A stretch of DNA of 64,000 bases from Candidatus Binatia bacterium (GTDB taxonomy: Bacteria; Desulfobacterota; Binatia; UBA12015). Below the pieces are notes generated by a model. The model saw nothing but the letters and a program-made list of their open reading frames with translations. It had not been told where the DNA came from and searched no databases. Position 1 is the first letter of the stretch. Each line of letters opens with the position of its first letter. The DNA lies in NCBI GenBank assembly GCA_029243485.1, contig JAQWRY010000072.1:1-64000 (forward strand), given 5' to 3'. Below are positions 50,930-58,948 of this stretch, piece by piece. Made by a program: the position numbers and the translations under genes.

Positions 50930-51694
50930 GTGGGTAGACTCGACGGAAAGATCGCGTTGATTACGGGGGCGGGTCGGGGCGTGGGCTACGGCATCGCGAT
51001 GGCGATGGCGAAGGAGGGAGCCGACATTGCGATCGTCGAGATCGACTCTGAGACCGCGGGGAAGACCAAGAGCGAAGTCGAGCGGCTCGGCCGCCGGAGT
51101 CACGCCGTCGTGGCCGACATCGCGACGCGGGAGGCGTGTGAGACCTCGGTCGCGGCGTGCGTGGAAGCGCTCGGCGGACTCGACGTCTTGGTGAACAACG
51201 CGGCCGTCGCTCCGCAGATCGCTCCGATCGTCGAGATGCAGGATGAGCCGTTCCGGCGAACGGTGGACGTCTGCATGATGGCGACGTTCTGGTGCATGCA
51301 GGCGGCCCATCCTCATCTTCTGGCGCGCGGTGGCGGTTCAATCATCAACTTCGGTTCCGGGGCGGCCACGAGCGGCATGGTCAACCAGATCGCGTACGCG
51401 GCGGCGAAAGAGGGCATTCGTGGGATGACCCGCGTCGCGGCGAATGAGTGGGGGCCGCAGGGGATCCGGGTGAACACAATCTGCCCGCTCGCGACGTCGG
51501 AGGCCATGGTCGGGTGGGCCAAGGATCAGCCCGGTCTCCTCGCGCGATATGAAGCGAAGATTCCCCTGCAGCGGATCGGCGATTGTGAAGACGATATCGG
51601 CCGCGCCGTGGTCTTCCTGGCCAGCGAGGACGCGCATTACGTCACGGGGAACACGATGTTCCTCGATGGGGGCTACGGCAGCACGAGAGCCTAG
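50930..51694 (+). CDS. SDR family oxidoreductase
   Basis: The 254-aa FabG-like SDR has TGAGRGVGYGIA (about 12-23), VNNAAVAPQ, NFGSGAATSG (catalytic Ser) and YAAAKEGIRG (YxxxK), ending with GNTMFLDGGYG. It starts with GTG 50930 behind GAGGAGAGGG, 22 bp after the decayed dehydrogenase. Cofactor preference cannot be read with certainty; Glu at the end of the second strand (IVEIDS) favours NAD. Substrate unknown. Confidence 0.9.
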   Translation: MGRLDGKIALITGAGRGVGYGIAMAMAKEGADIAIVEIDSETAGKTKSEVERLGRRSHAVVADIATREACETSVAACVEALGGLDVLVNNAAVAPQIAPIVEMQDEPFRRTVDVCMMATFWCMQAAHPHLLARGGGSIINFGSGAATSGMVNQIAYAAAKEGIRGMTRVAANEWGPQGIRVNTICPLATSEAMVGWAKDQPGLLARYEAKIPLQRIGDCEDDIGRAVVFLASEDAHYVTGNTMFLDGGYGSTRA

Positions 51695-51847
51695 TGCTCC
51701 GCCGTCGAGGGGGGCGAGGCATGACCCCTATGCCGCCGGCGCTGCACCAGTCCCGCGGTGCGACGCGCATGCGGTGTCCGATCGGGCCTGTTGGAGCATG
51801 CTCGTGTTGCCTCACCTTGTAGCCGGTCGCAGTCTGCTCGAAGAGAG

Positions 51848-52216
51848 ATGCGCGCCAACTTCCTTCGGATCGCGGCTCTGGTGCTCGCTCTTTTCCCGAT
51901 CGCGCTTCTCCGCGGAGCGTCGGCGCAGGCCGTGGTCACGCCGGGCTTTCCGAACGTTCTTCAGACGCCGGGCGAACCGCTGAGTGGGCTCATGGCGCCC
52001 GAACAAGGGCGCACGGCGATCATCGCCTACCGCAATGTGATCCTCTTCGCGGTTCCGGAGATGCCGGCGCGCCAACCCGGCGCGGACTTCCTGGCCCGGA
52101 CGTGGGATCTCGCCGATCCGGGACGAGTACGCGTTCATCGGCGACCACAAAGTGGACATGCGCACCTTTCATTCACTAGATCCTGCGGCGGGCCCGTGGC
52201 ATCCCTCGCGGAGTCG
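51848..52216 (+). pseudogene. Truncated exported protein, frameshifted
   Basis: ATG 51848 opens a signal peptide (RIAALVLALFPIALLRGASA) followed by IIAYRNVILFAVPEMPARQPG and FLARTWDLADP. The frame changes near 52118, and the next frame continues with DEYAFIGDHKVDMRTFHSLD and then runs into the 3' end of the convergent gene. It looks like the first third of a secreted beta-propeller-like protein cut off at its 3' side. The family assignment is tentative. Confidence 0.55.
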
Positions 52217-52222
52217 CGCCGA

Positions 52223-53614
52223 TTATTCGTCAGGAACGTCCTGGTGTGAATCGAGCATCTTGACCATCAGACCCTCGACGAAGTCGAGGGCGGCAGTGTC
52301 ACCCTTGGGCAGTCCGCCGTAGACCGCTCCGGTCACCGGCTTGTCTTGCTTCGGGTTCTTGGCGTAGGCGACGGCCTCCGCGAGGTCGGTCTTGAGCCGG
52401 TCGACCACCCCGTCCTGGGTCTGCGGTCGCGTCACGCACATGTGCAGTGCGTTCGGATGCTGCTGGCCGTTGAAACGCCAGCCGCGCTCCCGCATCGCGT
52501 CGTTCAGGTGGTAGATGTCGAACTCGTCCGAGCGGAAGGAGAAGCAGAAGCTCGGCTTCCCCATGAGCTTGAGTTCGGGATGGCTCGTGACGACATCCTG
52601 CATCGCGTACGAGGTCTCGAAGATCTTCTTCGCGTAATCCAGGTAGCCCTCGCGCCCCTGGCTCACGAGGGACGCCCAGGTCGCGGCGATGATGCCGCCG
52701 GAGCGACTGCCGGCGATTCCGGGTGAGAGGTATTTTCCGCCGGACCACTCCTGTTGCACGAAGTAGAGCCCCTGACGGAGCTTTTTGTCGCGGAAGCACA
52801 AGACCGAGCTTCCCTTCGGGCCGTAGCCGTACTTGTGCGTATCGGCAGAGATCGAGGTGACGCCCGGCAGGCGAAAATCGAACACGGGAATGTCGAACCC
52901 GAGTTCCTGTCCCCAGGGAAGAATCCAACCACCAAGACAACCGTCCACGTGAAGGCCGATGTCGTGCTCGACGGCCAAGGCGGAGAGCTCGTCGATCGCG
53001 TCGATCGTGCCGTAGCCGTAGTTGCAGGCGGAACCGACCAGGAGCGCCGTGCGGTCGGTGATGTGACTCTTCACGAAGTCGATGTCGACGAGGGTCGTTT
53101 CCGGGTCAACTGGTGCGGGGATGACTTCGAGCCCGAAGAGATGGCCGCCCTTCTGGAACGCTACGTGGGCGGTCTCCGGGAGGATCATTTGGGGCTGCGT
53201 GATGCCGCGATGGTCGCGGGCGAACTCGCGGTAGGCGAGCACGGCGGAGAGAATGCTCTCGGTGCCTCCGGATGTCACGCTTCCGCACGGCGAGGATCCC
53301 TCGGGCGCCTCGTGGCCGTGCAGCATGTCCAGCGTCATGGCGATGATCTCGCCTTCGAAGCGGGTCGCGCTCGGGCACATGTCGCGCTGAAGGACGTTCA
53401 CGTGCGAGTACATGCTGAAGGCTTCGCTCATGAACCCGTAGTGCTCCATGTCGCCGCAGTACATCGTTCCGGAGCATTGGCCGGTTTGCCAGAAGCCGTC
53501 TTCCTGCGTGGCCATCTCGCGCAACTCGGCGAGGATCTCTTCGCGGGGTCGACCCTTGTCGGGCATGGCCCGGTTCACAGGGTAGCGCTTTGCGTACGGA
53601 TAGTAGTCGGCCAT
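52223..53614 (-). CDS. PLP-dependent decarboxylase/lyase, sphingosine-1-phosphate-lyase-like
   Basis: The 463-aa fold-type I PLP enzyme shows PCGSVTSGGTESILSAVLAY (phosphate-binding loop, about 110-129), HVDGCLGGWILPWG (Asp that binds the pyridine nitrogen) and SISADTHKYGYGPKGSSV (PLP Lys). The order and the GGTES motif resemble the S1P-lyase/glutamate decarboxylase clade. It may cleave a long-chain phospho-amino-alcohol or decarboxylate an amino acid. It lies 198 bp from the FGGY kinase on the same strand; a kinase next to an S1P-lyase-like enzyme fits phosphorylated-substrate cleavage, but this is speculative. Confidence 0.88.
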   Translation of the reverse strand: MADYYPYAKRYPVNRAMPDKGRPREEILAELREMATQEDGFWQTGQCSGTMYCGDMEHYGFMSEAFSMYSHVNVLQRDMCPSATRFEGEIIAMTLDMLHGHEAPEGSSPCGSVTSGGTESILSAVLAYREFARDHRGITQPQMILPETAHVAFQKGGHLFGLEVIPAPVDPETTLVDIDFVKSHITDRTALLVGSACNYGYGTIDAIDELSALAVEHDIGLHVDGCLGGWILPWGQELGFDIPVFDFRLPGVTSISADTHKYGYGPKGSSVLCFRDKKLRQGLYFVQQEWSGGKYLSPGIAGSRSGGIIAATWASLVSQGREGYLDYAKKIFETSYAMQDVVTSHPELKLMGKPSFCFSFRSDEFDIYHLNDAMRERGWRFNGQQHPNALHMCVTRPQTQDGVVDRLKTDLAEAVAYAKNPKQDKPVTGAVYGGLPKGDTAALDFVEGLMVKMLDSHQDVPDE

Positions 53615-53702
53615 GAGACAGCTCCTCGTTGGGCGGGCGGACCGCCCGCTGCAGACACGGGTACACGAAGGACCGGCCTCGCCGCTAGAGCGCCCCGAAG
53701 TA

Positions 53703-53738
53703 GGGACGTTCGTTAGTCTTGGCGGTTTGTTTAATCGA
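53703..53738. repeat. Degenerate relative of the 43-bp repeat arm
   Basis: GGGACGTT..GTTAGTC..........TTTGTTTA.TCG here matches the order and spacing of the left arm at 34119-34155, with a one-base length difference and several substitutions. There is no matching inverted partner. It lies between two minus-strand genes and supports a dispersed repeat family in this genome. Confidence 0.45.
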
Positions 53739-53812
53739 ACGCTCCCGTGCCCCGATCGTGCGCATCCGCTTGCGTCTCGGCAGAGGGCCGGCCGAGCTGC
53801 GGGTGGGCCGCT

Positions 53813-55360
53813 CTAGGAGCGGTTCAGGGCGTCGTAGATCGGTTCGGTTTGTTCGTAGGCCAGGATGAACTGCTCGAACAGATGATCGTAAATTTTCTGC
53901 GCGTCCGGTCGCGGCGCGTACCGCTTGCGGATGGGGCAGAATGCGTCGATGTCGTCGTCCGTCGCTAGGCCGAGGCGGGAGAATACGAGAAAGGCAGCGC
54001 CGCGGGTGTTCGCTTGGCGGGCGTCGGCGAGCTGTAGGATCGGGCGGCCCGTCACGTCCGCCATGATCTGCGCCCACTCGTCGGAAACGGCGCCGCCGCC
54101 GGAGTAGTACAGCGTATCGAACGTCTGTTTAGAGAACGCCTCGACGCCGGGGAGCATCCAGCGGAGGTGATACGAAACTCCTTCGAGAACGGCGCGGAGC
54201 ATCGCGGCCCTGGTCGTTTCGAGCGAGATGTTCAGGAAACCGCCGCGCATGGTATCGCTCTGTTTGGGAGCCTGGGCGCCTTCGAGCCAGGGGAGGAACA
54301 GCAGCCCCCCGCTTCCCGGTGCCACGTTCCGCACTGTTGCGTCGATCCATGCCCACGGGTCTTCGACCGTGTGTTCTCCAAGCGCGTCGGTCGCGTACAC
54401 CACGTTCAACAAGAAGTGCTCGACGAGCCGGCCGCCCAGCCCGACTTCGACCATCGACATGTAGTCGCCCGGGATCGGGCTCGGCATGCTGACGATCTGG
54501 TACTCGCCGTCGGTGTTCTTCTCCTCGGCGCGCGCGAGGACCTGGATGGTCGTGCCGACGTTCAAGCCGCCTCGTCCGCGGAGATAGGTGCCCGTGCCGA
54601 TCGTGACGGCCTGGGTATCGTTGATGCCAGAGAAGACCGGGGTGTCCGGCGAGAGGCCGAGCTCTCCCGCGATGGCGGGGAGCACCGTTCCGATGACCGA
54701 GTCGACGGGGATCAGCTTTGGTAGCTTTGCGGGGTCGATGCCGGAGAGAGCGACGAGGTCCGGGTCGTACTCGAGACTCGAGAGATCACGGTTGTCGGTG
54801 AGCATGAGGGCGAACGCGGTGCAGCAGTTGGCCGTGAACTTCCCGGTGAGGCGGGCATTCACGAAGTCCATGGGTTCGACGAAGCAGTGCGTGCGCTCAT
54901 AGGCTTCGGGAAGATCGTTCTTCACGTACAGCATGTGCGAGAGCGATTCCGTTCCGAAGGGCAGCGCACCGTGGATCTCGATCCACTTCATCAGCGCGTT
55001 CATGTCGTCCTTCACCAGGCGGGTGCCGTAGGCGGCGCCCCGCCGATCGTTCCAGACGAGCAGACTCGTCGTCGCGTTGCCGTTCGCGTCGACCGGTACG
55101 AGCGAGAAGTAGTGGCTCGAGCACAGAACGCCGACGATCTCCTCGGGCGACTTACCTGCGTCTCCAAGGACCTGCTGCACCGCCTCGACGATCGCCTGCC
55201 AGATCTCCTTGGGGTCCTGTTCGGCGCCGTCTGGTGGAAGGCGCCTCGTCCGGACGGTTCGGTTCGTGTGCGCGGCGACGTGGCCGTCTGCACCGACCAG
55301 AGCGACTTTCGGGCCGCTCGTTCCGAGGTCGATTGCGAGGGCGTACCGAGAATCAGCCAT
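53813..55360 (-). CDS. FGGY-family carbohydrate kinase (xylulokinase-like)
   Basis: The 515-aa kinase begins with the phosphate-1 motif ALAIDLGTSGPKVALVG. It has LLVWNDRRGA, the catalytic Asp segment FSGINDTQAVTIGTGTY, and the C-terminal FGGY-like YYSGGGAVSDEWAQIMADV (adenosine loop). It should phosphorylate a sugar or sugar alcohol at a terminal hydroxyl with ATP. No transporter or isomerase is adjacent, so the sugar is unassigned. A strong inverted repeat sits 32-71 bp upstream. Confidence 0.9.
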   Translation of the reverse strand: MADSRYALAIDLGTSGPKVALVGADGHVAAHTNRTVRTRRLPPDGAEQDPKEIWQAIVEAVQQVLGDAGKSPEEIVGVLCSSHYFSLVPVDANGNATTSLLVWNDRRGAAYGTRLVKDDMNALMKWIEIHGALPFGTESLSHMLYVKNDLPEAYERTHCFVEPMDFVNARLTGKFTANCCTAFALMLTDNRDLSSLEYDPDLVALSGIDPAKLPKLIPVDSVIGTVLPAIAGELGLSPDTPVFSGINDTQAVTIGTGTYLRGRGGLNVGTTIQVLARAEEKNTDGEYQIVSMPSPIPGDYMSMVEVGLGGRLVEHFLLNVVYATDALGEHTVEDPWAWIDATVRNVAPGSGGLLFLPWLEGAQAPKQSDTMRGGFLNISLETTRAAMLRAVLEGVSYHLRWMLPGVEAFSKQTFDTLYYSGGGAVSDEWAQIMADVTGRPILQLADARQANTRGAAFLVFSRLGLATDDDIDAFCPIRKRYAPRPDAQKIYDHLFEQFILAYEQTEPIYDALNRS

Positions 55361-55391
55361 GAGGATTCCTAGTGTATCGTAAACGAGGTGA

Positions 55392-55431
55392 CATCAGTGG
55401 ATTGCCGTTGATCGGCGGCAATCCATTGATG
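55392..55431. promoter_or_regulatory. Long inverted repeat between sulfatase and FGGY kinase genes
   Basis: CATCA-G-TGGATTGCCG (55392-55407) faces CGGCAATCCA-T-TGATG (55416-55431) across an 8-nt loop; 15 of 16 pairs match. It lies 20 bp after the sulfatase stop and 32 bp before the kinase start on the minus strand. Without a U-run it could be a repressor operator for the kinase or a hairpin ending the sulfatase mRNA. Confidence 0.55.
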
Positions 55432-55450
55432 CCATGATGCTTGCGGTGCA

Positions 55451-57157
55451 CTAAATCGTCGGGACGTTGATGACGGGGCTCTCGGCCCAGCCGTAGCGCA
55501 CGGCCTTCGACTCGATGGTGGTCCCGACCGGTACCGAGAACGGGCCGGCGTAGATCTGCCAGGTTCCGCCGTTTCCGGTTCCGTCGATGAGTCGGTAGCC
55601 GATCGAAGCGCTCTGGGTTGGTGAAGAGATCGTCACGAGCATGTAGTCTCCTGCGGGTTCGAGGCGGACGTCGGGGCGAACCGTGTCCGGTTGCTCGCCC
55701 CCCGGCCAGTACGTCTCGATCATTTCCTCTTCGGGCATGTCGCTCAGGTCGGGGCGTTCGGCGATCCAGGAATCGAGGGCGCTCTGCAGGCGCACCAGGG
55801 TTTCCCGGTGCGCGGGGTCCTCGGCGAGGTTCACTACCTCGTGCGGATCTTTCTGGAGGTCGTAGAGCTGATCGGCCGGCCGGGGTTGGAACCAGAGGCT
55901 CTGTGCGGGATTCAGTTCGCCCGCTTCGAACTTGGCGCGGAGCTCGCGCATCATGTCCAGGTTGTTGCGAAAGGCGAGATTCAGCGCGGCGGGTGTGCCG
56001 GGGGTGTACGTGCGGATGTACTTGTAGCGGTCGTCGCGCACGGCACGTTCCCGGTCGGGCCATTTGTCGATGCGGTCTCGTGAGGCGAAGACGTACTTGC
56101 GGGGTGCCGTCGCGCGCGGGCCCGCGAAGACGCGGCCGTCCATCCAATCCGGCGTCGGGACTCCGGCAAGATCTAGAATCGTCGCGGACAGATCGACGAA
56201 GCTCACTAGGCGCTCATCGATCGAGCCCGGCTCCACGCCGGGAGGACGGAACTTCTCCGGCCACCGGATGATCATCGGAACCTTGATCCCGGAGTCGAAC
56301 AGGGACCGCTTCCCGCGCGGGAGGCCGTCGCCGTGATCGGTGGTCCAGATGACGATGGTCGAGTCGGCGAGGCCGTCGCGTTCGAGAGAATCGAGGGTCG
56401 CGCCGACGCCTTCATCCATGATGTGGACGTTCTCGTAGTGTCGCGCGAGATCCGCCCGGACAGTCGGAGTGTCGGGGTAGTAGGGCGGGAGCTCGATGTC
56501 CGCTGGGTCCATCACCTGCGCGCGGCCCATCAGGGCGATCCAGCGTGGGAGGATCATGATTGCGTGGGTGATACTGCGCGGCCAGCCGATCGGAAACACG
56601 CCGCTCTCGTGCGTGACGTTGTAGTTGATTTGCCCGTAGAATGGCTTCTCGGCCGGGGAGCCCGACCAATCCGCCTCGGAGAAGGTCTCTTGATCCCAGA
56701 TCGTGAAGGGCCCTGTGCCGACAAGGGTGTGACTGAACTGGTAGTCGAGCTTTGCTGTCGTGAAGGTGAAGTAGCCGGCTTTGCGCAGAAGCTCGGGGAA
56801 CGCCTTCACTTCCGGCGGCGGCACGGCGCGGAACGACTTCAGGCCGTAGGCACGCATGTGCTGGCCGCCGATCGCCGTCTGGCGGACGCCCGTGATGAGC
56901 CCCGCGCGACTGGGTGCACAGACGCCCGCGGTCGTGAAGGTGTTCGGGTATCGGACGCCCTGCGTCGAGAGCCGGTCGAGGTTGGGCGTGACGGCGACGC
57001 CGTCGCCGAAGGCACCGATGCGGGCGCTCAGGTCCTCGGCGGTGAGCAGGAGGATGTTGGGCCGTTCCTGCTGGCGAGTGGTCCTGCCGCCGTCCTGCGT
57101 TTGGCAGGCCGAGAGCAGCAGCGTGGCGTAGAGCAGGAAGGAAACGAGGACGCGCAT
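55451..57157 (-). CDS. Sulfatase (FGly type), lipoprotein
   Basis: The 568-aa protein has a lipoprotein signal (VSFLLYATLLLSACQ, lipobox LSAC) and a full sulfatase core: NILLLTAEDLSARIG (metal Asp/Glu region), GVCAPSRAGLITG (C-x-P-S-R, the formylglycine Cys) and WTTDHGDGLPRGKRS. A C-terminal beta-rich domain follows. It should hydrolyse sulfate esters at the cell envelope. ATG 57157 begins the signal peptide; the frame is open through the P450 gene upstream only as shadow. The P450 stop is 8 bp before it, so these two genes form an operon. No FGly-generating or anaerobic maturase gene is visible in the window. Confidence 0.92.
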   Translation of the reverse strand: MRVLVSFLLYATLLLSACQTQDGGRTTRQQERPNILLLTAEDLSARIGAFGDGVAVTPNLDRLSTQGVRYPNTFTTAGVCAPSRAGLITGVRQTAIGGQHMRAYGLKSFRAVPPPEVKAFPELLRKAGYFTFTTAKLDYQFSHTLVGTGPFTIWDQETFSEADWSGSPAEKPFYGQINYNVTHESGVFPIGWPRSITHAIMILPRWIALMGRAQVMDPADIELPPYYPDTPTVRADLARHYENVHIMDEGVGATLDSLERDGLADSTIVIWTTDHGDGLPRGKRSLFDSGIKVPMIIRWPEKFRPPGVEPGSIDERLVSFVDLSATILDLAGVPTPDWMDGRVFAGPRATAPRKYVFASRDRIDKWPDRERAVRDDRYKYIRTYTPGTPAALNLAFRNNLDMMRELRAKFEAGELNPAQSLWFQPRPADQLYDLQKDPHEVVNLAEDPAHRETLVRLQSALDSWIAERPDLSDMPEEEMIETYWPGGEQPDTVRPDVRLEPAGDYMLVTISSPTQSASIGYRLIDGTGNGGTWQIYAGPFSVPVGTTIESKAVRYGWAESPVINVPTI

Positions 57158-57165
57158 GGCGGGCT

Positions 57166-58341
57166 CTATACCACCCTTTCGAATTCGATGGGCAGGCTCT
57201 CCAGCCCGCGGACGAAGGCGTTCTTCACCATCGGCGGCGCTTCGGTGGTCGCGCGCCGTAGCTTGGAGAGCCGACCGAGCATCTCTTCGAACGTGATCCG
57301 GAGTTCGAGCCGCGCGAGAGACGCGCCGAGGCAGAAGTGCGTGCCCAGACCAAAGGCGAGGTGGGGGTTCGGGTCCCGAGTGACGTCGAACCGTTCGGGA
57401 TGATCGAACTTGGTCTCGTCGCGGTTCGCAGAAGAAAACATCAGCAGAAGCTGATCGCCCTTGGCGATCGGGACGCCGGCGATCTCCGTATCCTGGGTCG
57501 CGGTACGACGCATGTTGAGAATCGGTGTCACCCAGCGGATGAACTCTTCCACGGCGACTGGAAGCCTCTCGGGCTCGTCGCGCAGCAGCTCGAGCTGTTC
57601 GGGGTGATCCAGGAGCGCGAGGGTGGCACCGCCGATGACGTGCCGCGTGGTGTCGCTTCCGCCGTTCAAGAGGAGGAGGGCCTCCAGGATCATCTCGTCG
57701 TCCGAACGTTCGAGGAGCCCTTCGACGTGGGCCGAGAGCATCAGGGACATCGCGTCCCCGGCCGGAGTGCCCCGACGCGTTTCGAGGAGGTCGCGCGCGC
57801 GGTCGAACCAGTCCGTAACGCACGCCATGACGTCGTCGTTCATGTATTTCGGGCCGCCGCCCGCCGCGTTGGTCGTCTCCGAGATTCGGGCGAAGATCGG
57901 CCATTCGCCCGGGTCGAAGCCGATCAGTTCGATCACCGTCCGAACGGGCAGGGGGACCGCGATGTCGCGGATGACATCCGCCCGCCCCGTCCCCGCGATC
58001 GCGTCGATCAGCCCGACGACCGTCTGCCGGATTCGCGGCTCGAGGTCGACGACACGGCGAGGTGTGAGCCTGGAGTTGAACACGCGACGCTGCAGCAGGT
58101 GGCGCGGATCGTCCTGGCCGATCATCGAGGGGTCCGTGGGGATGTTCGGGCGATATCCCTCCGACGAGCAGAAGAGCTCGGGGTGGCGCTCGATGTGGAC
58201 GACGTCGTCGTAGCGCGAAATTCCCCAGAGACCATTGGCCTCGTCGCGGTAGACGGGGGCGTCCCGGCGCAGGTGGCGGTAAACGGGCTCGGGGTCGCCC
58301 CCGTAGAGTTCGCCGTCGAGTAGGTCGATGGCCTCGAACAT
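57166..58341 (-). CDS. Cytochrome P450
   Basis: The 391-aa soluble P450 has LLNGGSDTTRHVIGG (I-helix, oxygen-binding Thr), VEEFIRWVTPI (ExxR helix), and LAFGLGTHFCLGASLARLE (heme Cys). It starts at ATG 58341; an in-frame start at 58377 would add 12 residues without family sequence. It is divergent from the efflux operon by 90 bp and precedes the sulfatase by 8 bp. It differs from the P450 at 34234 and so is a separate subfamily. No ferredoxin is adjacent. Confidence 0.92.
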   Translation of the reverse strand: MFEAIDLLDGELYGGDPEPVYRHLRRDAPVYRDEANGLWGISRYDDVVHIERHPELFCSSEGYRPNIPTDPSMIGQDDPRHLLQRRVFNSRLTPRRVVDLEPRIRQTVVGLIDAIAGTGRADVIRDIAVPLPVRTVIELIGFDPGEWPIFARISETTNAAGGGPKYMNDDVMACVTDWFDRARDLLETRRGTPAGDAMSLMLSAHVEGLLERSDDEMILEALLLLNGGSDTTRHVIGGATLALLDHPEQLELLRDEPERLPVAVEEFIRWVTPILNMRRTATQDTEIAGVPIAKGDQLLLMFSSANRDETKFDHPERFDVTRDPNPHLAFGLGTHFCLGASLARLELRITFEEMLGRLSKLRRATTEAPPMVKNAFVRGLESLPIEFERVV

Positions 58342-58387
58342 GCAGACTCCATATCCGCTGGCCGCCGGGCGGGGCAATCGAAGCCGG

Positions 58388-58416
58388 TTGGCTCACCTCG
58401 CGGGTGGGTATATACT
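58388..58416 (+). promoter_or_regulatory. Sigma70-like promoter of the metal efflux operon
   Basis: TTGGCT (58388-58393), a 17-nt spacer and TATACT (58411-58416) form a good promoter. Transcription would start near 58423, only a few bases before the ATG at 58431, so the first gene would have almost no leader. I see no CueR/CusR-type dyad in the spacer with confidence. Confidence 0.6.
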
Positions 58417-58430
58417 TTGGCGATCCCGTG

Positions 58431-58829
58431 ATGCTTCGCCGCCTTCTCAGCGCCGTTCTTCTGTTGCTCCTGTGCTTGCCCGCCACGTCGTTGGCGGTGC
58501 TCTACACGTGCACGATGGACGGTCTCACGCGCATGTCGGACTGCGAAGAGCACGCGGAGCTGATGCGGTCGCATGAAGCGGGGCAAGGAGAGCGGCACGG
58601 TTGTGAGCAAGCCGCGCGGATTCCCGAGCGCTGCTGCGACGTACGGGTCGTCACGGCCTCCCTCGAGATGGCGCCGGGGAGCGAGGTGCCGTCGCCGGTC
58701 GGACCGGTGGTCTACCTCGCGCGTGCCAACGACGTCGCCCGTGCGCCGGTCGGCTTCTCCGGAAGTGTCGACGCGCCCCCGTGGCGCGGTCCACCACTCT
58801 ACACTCGCTTTGCGTCCTACCTGATCTGA
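58431..58829 (+). CDS. Small exported Cys-containing protein heading the efflux operon
   Basis: The 132-aa product has a signal peptide (LLSAVLLLLLCLPATSLA), a short region with spaced Cys (YTCTMDGLTRMSDCEEH, then GCEQAARIPERCCDV), and a weakly ordered C-terminus. Such Cys/Met-containing periplasmic proteins are found beside copper/silver RND systems, and metal binding or delivery is plausible; I know no established function. ATG 58431 follows the promoter directly. A hairpin overlaps its stop codon, and the outer-membrane factor starts about 120 bp later. Confidence 0.65.
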   Translation: MLRRLLSAVLLLLLCLPATSLAVLYTCTMDGLTRMSDCEEHAELMRSHEAGQGERHGCEQAARIPERCCDVRVVTASLEMAPGSEVPSPVGPVVYLARANDVARAPVGFSGSVDAPPWRGPPLYTRFASYLI

Positions 58830-58848
58830 GCCACCCCGTCGGTGGCTC
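58828..58848 (+). terminator. 8-bp stem hairpin between the small protein and cusC-like gene
   Basis: GAGCCACC (58828-58835), loop CCGTC, GGTGGCTC (58841-58848) form a perfect stem overlapping the stop codon of the small protein. There is no U-run after it, so it may reduce or time expression of the downstream efflux genes and not stop it fully. Confidence 0.5.
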
Positions 58849-58948
58849 GGCCCGATGCTTCGGCACGGTCGAGTCGTCACGCGGCCGTGCGTGAGCTTTC
58901 GTCTTCGCGCGGCCCTCACGCGGTCGAACCGCGTCCAGGGGTTGGTGT

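Noticed and set aside
57158-58486. Sulfatase frame extended upstream through the P450 gene as a 1011-codon fusion
   Set aside because: The upstream part is Arg/Pro-rich shadow of the P450, whereas a lipoprotein signal peptide begins exactly at ATG 57157.
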